Shown here piece after piece: positions 53,407 to 63,392 of a DNA stretch of 64,000 bases. Each line of letters opens with the position of its first letter. The first letter of the stretch is position 1. The notes under the pieces were generated by a model. That model worked only from the letters and a program-made list of their open reading frames with translations. It did no database searches and was not told the DNA's origin. Made by a program: the position numbers and the translations under genes. Source of the stretch: Arenibacter sp040216555 (GTDB taxonomy: Bacteria > Bacteroidota > Bacteroidia > Flavobacteriales > Flavobacteriaceae); the NCBI GenBank assembly GCA_040216555.1, contig JAVJOW010000022.1, forward strand, positions 62,001-126,000, written 5' to 3'.

Positions 53407-54723
53407 TTAAATCACAACCGTCTTCCCTGGGATTGGAATATTATAAGTACCATCAGCATTTGGTTGCACTGGTGCTGGGGAATCCCAAGTTAAATTGTCC
53501 GGAGCCAGATCAATATTGGAAGTCATGGCTTCCTCCCATTTAATTACTTGGCCGGAATAGGTAGCCATTCTACCAATAATGGCACTCATAGTACTCATGG
53601 CACCATTTTCGGCATTACTGATTACTCCATTGTTCCTAATAGATTCAAAAAGTTTAATATGCTCTACTTGATAAGGATTGGGATCATCCTTTCCACGATG
53701 GGTAAATATTTCACCACCATCATAATCTTTAATAAAGGTATTGTCTCCATAGGTCTCAATAGTACCCTTGGTACCTTGGAAGGTCTCGGCTACCCTACTC
53801 ATGGTTTCCGGCATATGTCGGCACTGACTGGCAATTACCGCACCAGAAGGATAAGTATATTCTACAAAATGGTGATCAAAAATCTCCCCATGGTCCTTTC
53901 CTGTTCTTACCTGTCTTCCTCCAAATCCCTGAGCCGATAACGGGTATTCCCCAATAAACCAGTTGGCAACATCTATATTGTGGATGTGCTGTTCTAAAAT
54001 ATGGTCCCCGCACAACCAGTTAAAATAGTACCAATTGCGCATCTGATATTCCAATTCCGATTGTCCAGGCTGTCGCTCTCTAACCCAAACTCCCCCACTG
54101 TTCCAATAAACTTGGCCAGAAACAATTTTTCCGATCTTGTTATCCTTAATCTGTCGCAATCCGGCTAAGTAGTTGTCCTGATAATGCCTTTGAAGACCAA
54201 CAACCACATTTAATTTCTTATCCTTTGCCACTTGGGCCGCTGCCAATACCTTACGCACTCCTGGAACATCTGTAGCAACAGGTTTTTCCATAAATACATG
54301 CTTTCCTGCATTAACGGCATATTCAAAATGTTGCGGTCTAAATCCTGGAGGGGTGGCCAATATTACTACATCCGCCATGTCTATAGCCTTTTCAGCGCCA
54401 TCGAAACCAACAAATTGATTGGCCTTCGGAACATTTACCTTCTTGCTGTCCTTAAACTCCTTCTGCAAATTCATTAAACTTCCCTGTAATCTGTCCTCGA
54501 AAGCATCGGCCATTGCGACCAATTCAACATTGGGGTCGGCGTTCAAGGCCTGTTGGGCCGCACCCGTACCACGACCTCCACAACCAATCAAGGCTATCTT
54601 CAATTTCTTGTCATTAGCGACATTTACCATAGCATTCATCTGCATGGTAGGTAAAATCATTGCCCCTGTTACCAGTGCACTGCTTTTAACAAAATCTCTT
54701 CTACTATTTTTAATATTGGTCAT
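53407..54723 (-). CDS. Exported Gfo/Idh/MocA family oxidoreductase
   Basis: This 438-residue protein has a twin-arginine signal (NSRRDFVKSSALVTG), a Rossmann segment (IALIGCGGRGTGAAQ), the EKPVATD motif with catalytic-type Lys and an oxidoreductase C-terminal domain. It likely acts on a sugar or sugar-derived substrate in the periplasm with tightly bound NAD(P). It lacks the GH109 blocks seen in the gene at 42432. The 252 bases upstream carry no clear promoter match. Confidence 0.9.
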   Translation of the reverse strand: MTNIKNSRRDFVKSSALVTGAMILPTMQMNAMVNVANDKKLKIALIGCGGRGTGAAQQALNADPNVELVAMADAFEDRLQGSLMNLQKEFKDSKKVNVPKANQFVGFDGAEKAIDMADVVILATPPGFRPQHFEYAVNAGKHVFMEKPVATDVPGVRKVLAAAQVAKDKKLNVVVGLQRHYQDNYLAGLRQIKDNKIGKIVSGQVYWNSGGVWVRERQPGQSELEYQMRNWYYFNWLCGDHILEQHIHNIDVANWFIGEYPLSAQGFGGRQVRTGKDHGEIFDHHFVEYTYPSGAVIASQCRHMPETMSRVAETFQGTKGTIETYGDNTFIKDYDGGEIFTHRGKDDPNPYQVEHIKLFESIRNNGVISNAENGAMSTMSAIIGRMATYSGQVIKWEEAMTSNIDLAPDNLTWDSPAPVQPNADGTYNIPIPGKTVVI

Positions 54724-54975
54724 GGTATTTCTTGTTTGTTTAGTTTTACATATTTAAAGTTAAAATTCGTTTTGTCATTGCCCCAAAATAAAAAATAGAG
54801 GACAAGAACGGGTTGTCAAGATAGAGATTTATTTGGAAACGTACAATCTACATTTTTACAGAATACTCCCAAAAATGTTAAATAACCAATATTATCCTAA
54901 AATAGTAAGTAAAAAACTGCCTTACTCTATAAATCAAAGCAATTTTTCATGTGATTTGAGAAGTGGTACTGCTTG

Positions 54976-55485
54976 TTATATCTTGGATCTTTCTTCTTTA
55001 TCTTTTGGAAGAAAACTGCGATGCTTTTCCATCATCATATTTTGTAAAGAATCCATTTGTTGGAATAGTTTCTGCATATCCGAAAAGTTATTGTTCCGCT
55101 GACTTTCAAAAAAATCATTAAAATATTGGCTTCCGTTCATAAGGGAATCCATATCCATAATCTGCCCCAAATTTTGATCCTCCATTAAAGAAGATAATTT
55201 ACCATGGGAAAAAAACTTCATGGATTTCATAATACTATCCAAATCCATTTCCTCTGCAAATTTTCCCATATTGTCATAGTAGTAGGAATAAATAGAATCA
55301 TATCCAATAATATTACCCGCTTCATCGTATTTCTTATCTACCTTCCAACTTATTTTCGGTTTATCCACAGTAAGACTATCCGTACTTTTTTTCGCCAAAT
55401 CCTCCTTAGATTTGCCTTGGTCCTTTTGTGCTTGGCATCCAGTTAACATCAGACCCAACAAAAGGGTAAACATAAATTTTTTCAT
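54976..55485 (-). CDS. Small charged lipoprotein, function unknown
   Basis: This 169-residue protein has a lipobox with Cys18 (LMLTGCQAQ). The mature part is highly charged and mostly helical, with Met/Asp/Ser-rich segments (MDLDSIMKSM, MDSLMNGSQYF, MQQ-like blocks near the end). I do not recognise the family. It is divergent from the GH63-like gene and may be exported as a periplasmic helper protein. Confidence 0.6.
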   Translation of the reverse strand: MKKFMFTLLLGLMLTGCQAQKDQGKSKEDLAKKSTDSLTVDKPKISWKVDKKYDEAGNIIGYDSIYSYYYDNMGKFAEEMDLDSIMKSMKFFSHGKLSSLMEDQNLGQIMDMDSLMNGSQYFNDFFESQRNNNFSDMQKLFQQMDSLQNMMMEKHRSFLPKDKEERSKI

Positions 55486-55679
55486 CTTAAAAAATTTTAA
55501 TTAAACCTCCGTTTTTTCATTATTAGCCTCAAAAAAAATGCCATCCAAGTTATTATTTCAAAGGTTGTCAGGTTAAAAATGTGTTAAACATATACTATCT
55601 TTAATTATGAAATTCAAAGGTTCCTATTGCGCACGACAAAGGTTAAACGCAACACCTTTTTTTATGTGATCTTAATAGA

Positions 55680-58316
55680 ATGAATAAAGAAAAAACATCG
55701 CAAGAACAAAAGCGATTGGACGATTCCCGATCCAAAAGAAAGGATTGGCTTAAATGGGGCCCATATTTAAGTGAGAGGCAATGGGGCACGGTTAGGGAAG
55801 ATTACAGTCCGGATGGGGATGCATGGAACTATTTTTCACACGAGGATTCCCGTAGTAGGGCCTATAGATGGGGGGAAGATGGTATTGCCGGGATATCTGA
55901 CCGATATAGTAATATATGCTTTGGAATAACTTTATGGAACGGTAAAGACCGTATTCTAAAAGAGCGTCTTTTTGGCCTAACCGGACCACAAGGAAATCAC
56001 GGAGAGGATGTTAAGGAGCTATATTACTATTTGGAGAACACCCCTACCCATTCCTATATGAAGCATCTTTACAAATATCCGCAAAACGAATTTCCATATG
56101 TACAATTGGTGGAAGAAAACAGGAGGCGGGGAAAAAACGAATTTGAGTACGAACTTTTGGATACCGGCATTTTTGACAACAATGAATATTTTGATGTCGT
56201 TACGGAATATGCCAAGGCGGACAATGAAGACATTCTCATAAAAATATCTATTAGCAATAGAAGTTCAAAGTCTGCTCCTATACATGTTCTACCAACACTT
56301 TGGACCAGAAATTTGTGGAGTTTCGTAGGCATGCCCGAAAAACCTATCATAAAAAAACAAACCACTAAAGACCAGACCTTTGTTTCCATAAACCACATCT
56401 ATGTAGGTAACTACAACCTATACTTTGAAAAACCATCCCGATTGCTGTTTACAGAGAACGAGACCAATATGGAGAAAGTCTATGTGCAGCCCAACGATCA
56501 TCCCTTTAAAAAGGATCTTTTTCACAATTCCGTGGTGAACAACGAATATTCCATTATTTCCAAAAATAATCAAGGCACCAAATTCGCACCCCTGTACGAG
56601 ATGAATCTTGAGGGGGGAGAAACAAAAACGATTAAATTGAGGCTGACTTCCTCTTCTCTGGAAGCCCCATTCGATAAGGGTTTTGAAACTGCTTTTTCAA
56701 AAAGAATCCAAGAATCCCAAGAATTTCTGGATGCTACATTTAAAACAGCCTCTAAAGAAACCAAAGAAATAAAAAAACAGGCTATAGCCGGACTGTTATG
56801 GTCCAAGCAATATTACAATTATGAGGTGGAAAGGTGGCTGAAAGGAGACCACGAGGAGATGCCCCCGCCACAAAATAGATTCAACGGTAGAAACAAGGAA
56901 TGGAAAACACTGAGAAACCACGATATACTGGCTATGCCCGACACCTGGGAATATCCTTGGTTCGCTGCCTGGGATACTGCATTCCATTGTGTTAGTCTAG
57001 CCTTGGTGGATCCCAGTTTCGCCAAGGATCAATTGTTGTTATTTACCAAAGAATGGTACATGGCACCAAACGGACAGATACCGGCATATGAGTGGAATTT
57101 CAGCGATGTTAATCCACCCGTACAAGCTTGGGCCTCCCTTCAGGTGTATCAAATGGAGAAAAATAAGACCGGTAAAGGGGACCTTATATTTTTAAAACGG
57201 ATGTTCAACAAACTGGCACTTAATTTTACCTGGTGGGTGAACCGTGAAGATAGCCTTGAAAACAACGTTTTTGAAGGGGGATTTTTGGGCCTGGACAATA
57301 TTGGGGTCTTCGATCGTAGTCGCGATATCCCGGGAGGCGGGGTCTTGGAACAGGTAGATGGAACCTCATGGATGGCCCTTTATTGTTTAAACATGTTGGA
57401 GATGGCTTTGGAAATTGCGCTGGAAGACAAATCCTTTGAGGATATGACCATGAAATATTTTGGCCATTTTGTCTTTATCGCAGAAGCTTTAAACAATATA
57501 AGTCAGGATTATAATGGTTCATGGGATGAAAGTGAAGGCTTTTTCTATGACAAGTTGATATTCCCAAATGGGGATTCCGTACCCATTAAAGTACGTTCCA
57601 TTTCCGGATTGCTATCACTTACTGCGGTATTGAATATCAAGAAAGAATATTTGGACAAGCTACCCAGGTTTAGAAAAAGTATGGAATGGTTTCGTAGACA
57701 CCGTATAGAAAATGCAAAATATCAGGTAATGGAGGAATACTCCATAGATCAGGATGTACTATTATCATTAGTACCAAAAGAGCGTTTACAAAAGCTGATA
57801 GGAAGCATTTTGGACGAAAAGGAGTTTCTTTCCCAATATGGCATAAGGTCCCTATCCAAAATTCACGAAAAGCCTTACACTATCCATATAGATGGAAAAA
57901 CCTTTGGGATAAATTATGAACCTGCGGAGTCCTCCACCGGAATGTTTGGAGGAAATTCCAATTGGAGGGGGCCTATTTGGATGCCAATGAACTATTTATT
58001 TATAAATTCCCTAAGGGAGTATCACAGCTATTTTGGGAATAAATTGGAATTTTCTTATCCCACAGGTAATGGAAATATGATGAATTTAAAGGATATTAGT
58101 GATGAAATTGGTAAAAGACTGATAAAACTATTTGAAAAGGATGCGAATGGTAATAGACCCATTCACCAATTGCATGAAGAAAAATACCGGGACCCACATT
58201 TTAAGGACCTGATCTTGTTTTATGAGTATTTTCATGGGGACAGTGGCAGAGGTGTAGGAGCTTCACATCAAACCGGATGGACCGCTTTGGTGGTAAATTT
58301 AATGGAAGAAATATAA
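55680..58316 (+). CDS. GH63-like alpha-glucosidase (mannosyl-oligosaccharide glucosidase family)
   Basis: This 878-residue protein has no signal peptide. The N-terminal part is beta-rich; the C-terminal (alpha/alpha)6 domain (about 380-870) contains WDESEGFFYD, the GGNSNWRGPIWMPMNY block and YFHGDSGRGVGASHQTGWT, typical of GH63. Bacterial GH63 enzymes hydrolyse terminal alpha-glucosides, often alpha-glucosylglycerate or related compounds. It is followed after 7 bases by a debranching-type enzyme, so both are probably one transcript acting on a cytoplasmic alpha-glucan or compatible solute. Confidence 0.85.
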   Translation: MNKEKTSQEQKRLDDSRSKRKDWLKWGPYLSERQWGTVREDYSPDGDAWNYFSHEDSRSRAYRWGEDGIAGISDRYSNICFGITLWNGKDRILKERLFGLTGPQGNHGEDVKELYYYLENTPTHSYMKHLYKYPQNEFPYVQLVEENRRRGKNEFEYELLDTGIFDNNEYFDVVTEYAKADNEDILIKISISNRSSKSAPIHVLPTLWTRNLWSFVGMPEKPIIKKQTTKDQTFVSINHIYVGNYNLYFEKPSRLLFTENETNMEKVYVQPNDHPFKKDLFHNSVVNNEYSIISKNNQGTKFAPLYEMNLEGGETKTIKLRLTSSSLEAPFDKGFETAFSKRIQESQEFLDATFKTASKETKEIKKQAIAGLLWSKQYYNYEVERWLKGDHEEMPPPQNRFNGRNKEWKTLRNHDILAMPDTWEYPWFAAWDTAFHCVSLALVDPSFAKDQLLLFTKEWYMAPNGQIPAYEWNFSDVNPPVQAWASLQVYQMEKNKTGKGDLIFLKRMFNKLALNFTWWVNREDSLENNVFEGGFLGLDNIGVFDRSRDIPGGGVLEQVDGTSWMALYCLNMLEMALEIALEDKSFEDMTMKYFGHFVFIAEALNNISQDYNGSWDESEGFFYDKLIFPNGDSVPIKVRSISGLLSLTAVLNIKKEYLDKLPRFRKSMEWFRRHRIENAKYQVMEEYSIDQDVLLSLVPKERLQKLIGSILDEKEFLSQYGIRSLSKIHEKPYTIHIDGKTFGINYEPAESSTGMFGGNSNWRGPIWMPMNYLFINSLREYHSYFGNKLEFSYPTGNGNMMNLKDISDEIGKRLIKLFEKDANGNRPIHQLHEEKYRDPHFKDLILFYEYFHGDSGRGVGASHQTGWTALVVNLMEEI

Positions 58317-58323
58317 CTGTAAT

Positions 58324-60312
58324 TTGGAAAATCTATTTAAAAAGGAATGGTTGGCCACCAACGGGCTTGGCGGTTATGCCTCAGGTGCCGTCAACGGCGC
58401 CAATACAAGACAGTATCACGGTCTATTGGTTGCTGCCCTTGAGCCACCTACCGACCGTACTGTGGTGGTGGCAAAAATTGAGGAGCGCGTTCTAATAGAT
58501 GGGCAATATCATAATATTTCTACCAACCAATATCCAAAAGTGGTTTTTCCTGATGGAGGTAAATATTTAAAGAATTTTGATGTTGACCCCTCCCCTACCT
58601 GGCTGTTTGCCGATAGTGATTGGGATTTGCGCAAAAATGTACAAATGATATCAGGGTCCAACACCACTGTACTTACCTACACCAACAATGGAAATAGGCC
58701 TTTGGTCCTGGAGCTACATCCCCTCTATGCCTACAACGATTTTCACACCACATTTCACGAAACCCCTTGCTATAATTTCTTTACGGAGTTCAATAACGAC
58801 CATTTAAAGACATACCCCGAGTATGGGAGCAATCCGGTTTATACCGGGTGGAGTGCAGGACATTATTTTGAGGCCCGTTGTTGGTTCAAAAATATTATCC
58901 TCTCCAAGGGTAAAGCTCGTGGCCTCGGATCGGTCTGTGACTATTATAGGATAGGATATCTTGTACATGAACTACAGCCGGGGGAAGATCTTATCTTGTA
59001 TTTCACCATAGAGGAGAACATTGTAACGGAAGGGATAGAAAAAACTCTATCCTTAAACAATAAAAACAGCACAGGGAACAAAGAAAATCTAGTACCTGGG
59101 TTCTTTAAAGACCTCATGTTATCTGGAGAACAATTTATGGTCCAAAGAAAGTCTACCAATAGTATGTCTATAATTGCCGGCTATCACTGGTTTACGGATT
59201 GGGGAAGGGATACTATGATCGCCATGCGCGGATTGACCATAGCCACTGGCAAAAAAGAACTGTCCAAATCCATTTTGAATACTTTCTTTAAAAGTGTGGA
59301 TCAGGGAATGATCCCGGACCGCTTTCCTGATAACGCCAAAGATCCGGTTCATTACAATACCATGGACGCTACACTTTGGCTTTTTGTGGCCAGCTATGAC
59401 TACCAAAAAAAATTCGAGGATATTGCATTTGTAAAAGATCATATTGAAATATTAAAAAATATATTGGACCAGCATATTGCCGGCGCCCGCTACAACATTC
59501 ACATAACTCCAGAAGGATTTCTTTACGGTGGTGAGACCGATGTGCAGCTGACATGGATGGATGCACTGGTTGGTGGAAAAGTAATTACCCCAAGGATTGG
59601 CTGCCCTGTAGAGATCAATGCCCTATGGTACAATGCCCTTAAGATTTATGAAAATTTTTGCCAAATTCTTGAGGTAGAAATCGAAGCCAGATACCTAGGA
59701 TTGATTGCCAAGTTTGAATCCAATTTTACTAAATTTTTTACCAATCCACAAGGAACCCTGTTCGATGTGATCATCCCTGGGATCTCACAGGACAATGCCC
59801 TGCGTCCCAATCAAATATACTGCCTTAGTCTACCTTTCGGTGTTTTGGACAACGATCAACAAAGATGCATTTTTGAGGCCGTGGAAAATAAACTTTATAC
59901 CCCCTTTGGACTGCGTACCTTGGATCCGGATAGTCCTGAATATAAACCGAACTATGAAGGTAATCAATGGTCACGGGACCATGCTTACCACCAAGGAACG
60001 GTATGGCCTTTTCTTCTTCATGAATATTTTCAGGCCTACTTCAAAATCTACGGAACCTCCCTAAATAATAAGAAAAAAGTAATGTTGGAATTGGAGCCGT
60101 TGCGTGAACATTTTTATAAGGACAACGGCATTCATTGTATTTCCGAGATTTTTAACGGCAGTGATCCCCAGGAGGGAAAAGGTTGTATTCATCAAGCCTG
60201 GTCGGTAGCGGCCATTATTAAATTGTACATAGATTTTGGGCTCGACAAAATTGAACAGCAATTATCGTCAGAAAAGGTACACCCTAATGTAAAAACTAAA
60301 AATGAAATTTAG
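58324..60312 (+). CDS. Glycogen debranching enzyme-type protein (amylo-alpha-1,6-glucosidase)
   Basis: This 662-residue protein starts at TTG; upstream there is an in-frame stop and no better start, and the family N-terminus (NGLGGYASGAVNGANTRQYHGLLVAAL) begins right after it. The C-terminal (alpha/alpha)6 domain has the HWFTDWGRDTMIAMRG block and SRDHAYHQGTVWPFLLHEY. It would cleave alpha-1,6 glucosyl branches. The 7-base gap after the GH63-like gene suggests translational coupling, which may compensate for the weak TTG start. Confidence 0.88.
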   Translation: MENLFKKEWLATNGLGGYASGAVNGANTRQYHGLLVAALEPPTDRTVVVAKIEERVLIDGQYHNISTNQYPKVVFPDGGKYLKNFDVDPSPTWLFADSDWDLRKNVQMISGSNTTVLTYTNNGNRPLVLELHPLYAYNDFHTTFHETPCYNFFTEFNNDHLKTYPEYGSNPVYTGWSAGHYFEARCWFKNIILSKGKARGLGSVCDYYRIGYLVHELQPGEDLILYFTIEENIVTEGIEKTLSLNNKNSTGNKENLVPGFFKDLMLSGEQFMVQRKSTNSMSIIAGYHWFTDWGRDTMIAMRGLTIATGKKELSKSILNTFFKSVDQGMIPDRFPDNAKDPVHYNTMDATLWLFVASYDYQKKFEDIAFVKDHIEILKNILDQHIAGARYNIHITPEGFLYGGETDVQLTWMDALVGGKVITPRIGCPVEINALWYNALKIYENFCQILEVEIEARYLGLIAKFESNFTKFFTNPQGTLFDVIIPGISQDNALRPNQIYCLSLPFGVLDNDQQRCIFEAVENKLYTPFGLRTLDPDSPEYKPNYEGNQWSRDHAYHQGTVWPFLLHEYFQAYFKIYGTSLNNKKKVMLELEPLREHFYKDNGIHCISEIFNGSDPQEGKGCIHQAWSVAAIIKLYIDFGLDKIEQQLSSEKVHPNVKTKNEI

Positions 60313-60320
60313 TTATTCCC

Positions 60321-60578
60321 TTATAAAGCAAACAGCCCTTTCGGTATGGCATGAAACCCTAGACCCTTAACCATCTTTTCAATCTCTTTTATTTCAACCA
60401 TTTTAGTGGTATGTACCGTGAACTCAACAGGGAAGTCATCATTGAAAATTACATTTTTTACACCTTCAATTTTTAATAGGTTCTCCTCAATTCTCCTCAG
60501 GTCATTAGCCTCTTTTGCATTGGTTCCAAAAACTTTTCCGTGATTGCCTGGAATTACATTTTCTGATATAATACTCAT
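60321..60578 (-). CDS. HMA-like small protein without CxxC
   Basis: This 85-residue protein has the ferredoxin-like beta-alpha-beta pattern of HMA domains: LLKIEGVKNVIFNDDFPVEFTVHT followed by EIKEIEKMVKGLGFHAIPK. It contains no Cys, so no classical metal site. The N-terminal extension ends in AKEANDLRRIEENL. Its role is unknown. It is convergent with the debranching gene (8 bases apart) and lies downstream of the APC permease on the same strand, with 145 bases between. Confidence 0.62.
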   Translation of the reverse strand: MSIISENVIPGNHGKVFGTNAKEANDLRRIEENLLKIEGVKNVIFNDDFPVEFTVHTTKMVEIKEIEKMVKGLGFHAIPKGLFAL

Positions 60579-60723
60579 AATACATTTTGATTTTCAATAA
60601 ATTATTAGTGGACCCATAGATCTTCGAAACCTGTATCTATTTCAATTTCGTAAGCCCCATATAAATTTACAAAAAGAAGAAAAGACAAAGGTTATAATTA
60701 TCATAACTTTAAAAGCAACAACC

Positions 60724-62472
60724 TTAGATAATAAGTCGTACATCACCCAATTCCTGGATTTTATAGGGAAATTTATCCCCTGGGGAGCCAATAAACATAA
60801 AATTGGTAGGAATTCCCCATCGTTTTGAAAGTTCCTTTATTTTTTCCGGACCAAAAACACCCTCTTCTTCAACAAATTGAATATGAATGTCTGGATAGGC
60901 CCTATCCAGAACCTCAATATCTTTCTTTAAATTGGGCGTTACAGTATGCTCCTGATCTATTACGGCAACAATTTTAAGAATTCTGGTAGGTTCATTATTT
61001 TTAATATAAAGCATAACTTTATTTAGGGTGGCCACATCATCATGATTGGTAAAAAAAACAAACTGTTGTTTATTAATTGCTGCCAGTAATTTCTTGGTAT
61101 GCAGATGCAAGGTTTTAAAAAGGCGGCCCTTATCGGGAAATAAATAGCTCAGAATATCTAGAAAGCCTCTAAAAATATAAGTACGGTACAACATAAAAAA
61201 TATGATAATGAGCGTTGGGATTAAATACTCCGTAAATATGGCCAAATAAGAGGGATTAAGAAAAATGTTCCCTGCCATGGCTGCTATAACCGCCAGGATA
61301 GCCACAGTTAGCCCCAACCAACTTGATCTTTCCGGCCTTGGTAATTTAGAACGATTTATTTTAAGCATCATGTTTCCCAATCCGAACAATACCATTACCG
61401 ATAAAAAGGCTATGGTATAAACTCCTGCCAATTTTGCCAAATTTCCTTTTGTTGCCAATAATATGGACACACAAAGAAAAAAGAAGAGCAGGAAGATCAT
61501 ATAGGAACTGCCCGCCTTATTTTTCTTCAATAAAAATTTGGGCAGAATCCGATCAAGCGCCATGCGTTCCATAAGTCCGCCAACTCCTACAAAAGAGGTA
61601 AGTACGGCGCCGCTCAATACCAATGCCGCATCAATGCCCACTAGAATGGAAAGCCAATTACCCCCCGATACACTGGCCATGTGGGAAAGCAGTGCATCTT
61701 GATTGGATTCAATTACATGAAGCGGAATAATGGCCAAGGCCAGAAATGCGATCAAAGGATTAAAAACCGTAACCACCACCCACATATTGCGCAAGGTCTT
61801 CGGAAAAACTCCTGCTTTTTGCTCCTCAACATAATTGGCCGAGCTTTCGAAGCCACTAATCCCTAACATCGCTGCAGAAAATCCCAAAAACAAAGCGCTA
61901 AAAACACTACCCTCCACTGGAACCTTATAATTTAATATCAGGGTTTCAAAACCATTTTGTGCAAAAAAGATTATACAGAAAGTGCATAATAAGGTCAATG
62001 AAAGTAGATGAAAGAAAAAAATAACTATTGCCACCTTGGAAGACTCGCCAATTCCGATAATAACCAAGGACATAAAGCAAAAAATCAACGCTATTGTCAC
62101 TGGCAAAACAGGAATAAAGTGCCATATACTGTAGGCATATTTTACAGCCTCACTAGCCGATATCACAGCCGTTGCCATATATGACAAAACCGTCAATGCG
62201 GCAGCGAGGGATGCCGTTGACTTTTTAGTAGTATTCAACAAAGCATTATATGCCCCTCCGTTCAATGGCAGTGCTCCTACTACCTCTCCATAAATTTTTC
62301 TAAAGAGAAATAGGACAAATGCTACAACCAAAAGGGATATCCAGGCATACTGACCGGAATAAACTATGGCCAATGCTGAAACATATAAACAAGAGGAACT
62401 TATGTCGTTGCCGCATATGGCCGTTGCCTCCAGTTGATTCAATTTTTTTTTCATTGAAAAATTATTAGGCAT
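60724..62472 (-). CDS. APC-family amino-acid permease with C-terminal cytoplasmic domain
   Basis: This 582-residue protein has about 12 membrane segments in residues 20-430 with the APC pattern near the N-terminus (AICGNDISSSCLYVSALAI, then YGEVVGALPLNGGAYN) and SGFESSANYVEEQ. The last 150 residues are soluble and start with KLLAAINKQQFVFFTNHDDVATLN; the fold looks like an alpha/beta stress-protein-type domain. The substrate is not identifiable by motif. It is divergent from the DUF1003 gene. Confidence 0.85.
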   Translation of the reverse strand: MPNNFSMKKKLNQLEATAICGNDISSSCLYVSALAIVYSGQYAWISLLVVAFVLFLFRKIYGEVVGALPLNGGAYNALLNTTKKSTASLAAALTVLSYMATAVISASEAVKYAYSIWHFIPVLPVTIALIFCFMSLVIIGIGESSKVAIVIFFFHLLSLTLLCTFCIIFFAQNGFETLILNYKVPVEGSVFSALFLGFSAAMLGISGFESSANYVEEQKAGVFPKTLRNMWVVVTVFNPLIAFLALAIIPLHVIESNQDALLSHMASVSGGNWLSILVGIDAALVLSGAVLTSFVGVGGLMERMALDRILPKFLLKKNKAGSSYMIFLLFFFLCVSILLATKGNLAKLAGVYTIAFLSVMVLFGLGNMMLKINRSKLPRPERSSWLGLTVAILAVIAAMAGNIFLNPSYLAIFTEYLIPTLIIIFFMLYRTYIFRGFLDILSYLFPDKGRLFKTLHLHTKKLLAAINKQQFVFFTNHDDVATLNKVMLYIKNNEPTRILKIVAVIDQEHTVTPNLKKDIEVLDRAYPDIHIQFVEEEGVFGPEKIKELSKRWGIPTNFMFIGSPGDKFPYKIQELGDVRLII

Positions 62473-62566
62473 TTGAATTCTTATTTAAAGATAGGGGTAA
62501 TTACACAACTTTATCTTCTAATAGGATAGAAAATACCTTACTTTTAATAGATAAAACACTAAAGAC

Positions 62567-63277
62567 ATGAAGACCTTTGTAAGCGCTATTTCCTTAAAAG
62601 AATATCCGATCAGCGAACAAATTCCGGTTAAAACAATTCGAAAATCCATTATGGATCTTATTCATAAAGAACATCCAGAAATAAATTCGAAAAAGTCTAT
62701 TTCTGTTTCCGAACTTAATCTATATCGGCAAAAATACCTATCGGACTATCTCATACATGAAGTGGGAGAATTGACCACCCTGGAAGAGGACGTTCTTAAA
62801 ACGATAGAGCAGGAAAAAATAATTACCACCCAGACGGAAGGGTTGAATGTAGCAACAGACTATTCCTATGGTCAACGCTTGGCGGACAAGGTGGCTAGCT
62901 TTGGTGGCAGCTGGAGGTTCATAATTTTGTTTGGCATTTTTATTATCATATGGATGGTCATCAATATTGTTTTCCTATTGGATAAAGGATTTGACCCCTA
63001 CCCTTTTATTCTGCTTAATTTAATTCTGTCCTGTTTGGCAGCTTTACAGGCTCCGGTAATCATGATGAGCCAAAATAGGCAGGAGGAAAAGGATAGGGAG
63101 CGTGCCAAACAAGATTATATGGTCAATTTAAAAGCAGAACTGGAAATTCGTGTCCTACACGAAAAATTGGATCACCTTATCATGCATCAACAACAAGAAT
63201 TATTGAACATACAGCAAATTCAGGTCGAAATGATGGAAGACATCATGAAGCAAATTAAAGGTCAACAGAAAACCTAG
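62567..63277 (+). CDS. DUF1003 membrane protein
   Basis: This 236-residue protein has an N-terminal soluble part, two membrane segments (about 118-140 and 147-167) and the DUF1003 hallmark MMSQNRQEEKDRERAKQDYMVN followed by a Glu/Leu-rich tail. DUF1003 proteins are inner-membrane proteins of unknown function. It is divergent from the APC permease. Confidence 0.9.
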   Translation: MKTFVSAISLKEYPISEQIPVKTIRKSIMDLIHKEHPEINSKKSISVSELNLYRQKYLSDYLIHEVGELTTLEEDVLKTIEQEKIITTQTEGLNVATDYSYGQRLADKVASFGGSWRFIILFGIFIIIWMVINIVFLLDKGFDPYPFILLNLILSCLAALQAPVIMMSQNRQEEKDRERAKQDYMVNLKAELEIRVLHEKLDHLIMHQQQELLNIQQIQVEMMEDIMKQIKGQQKT

Positions 63278-63392
63278 TTGTTATCGCTGCAATAATTCAC
63301 CCCTCAAAATTTTATACAGAATTTTAGCCGAGAGTTGAAGTTATTTTGTATTTTTTAAAAACCAATAAACCCATCAAATAAATAAACTAACC

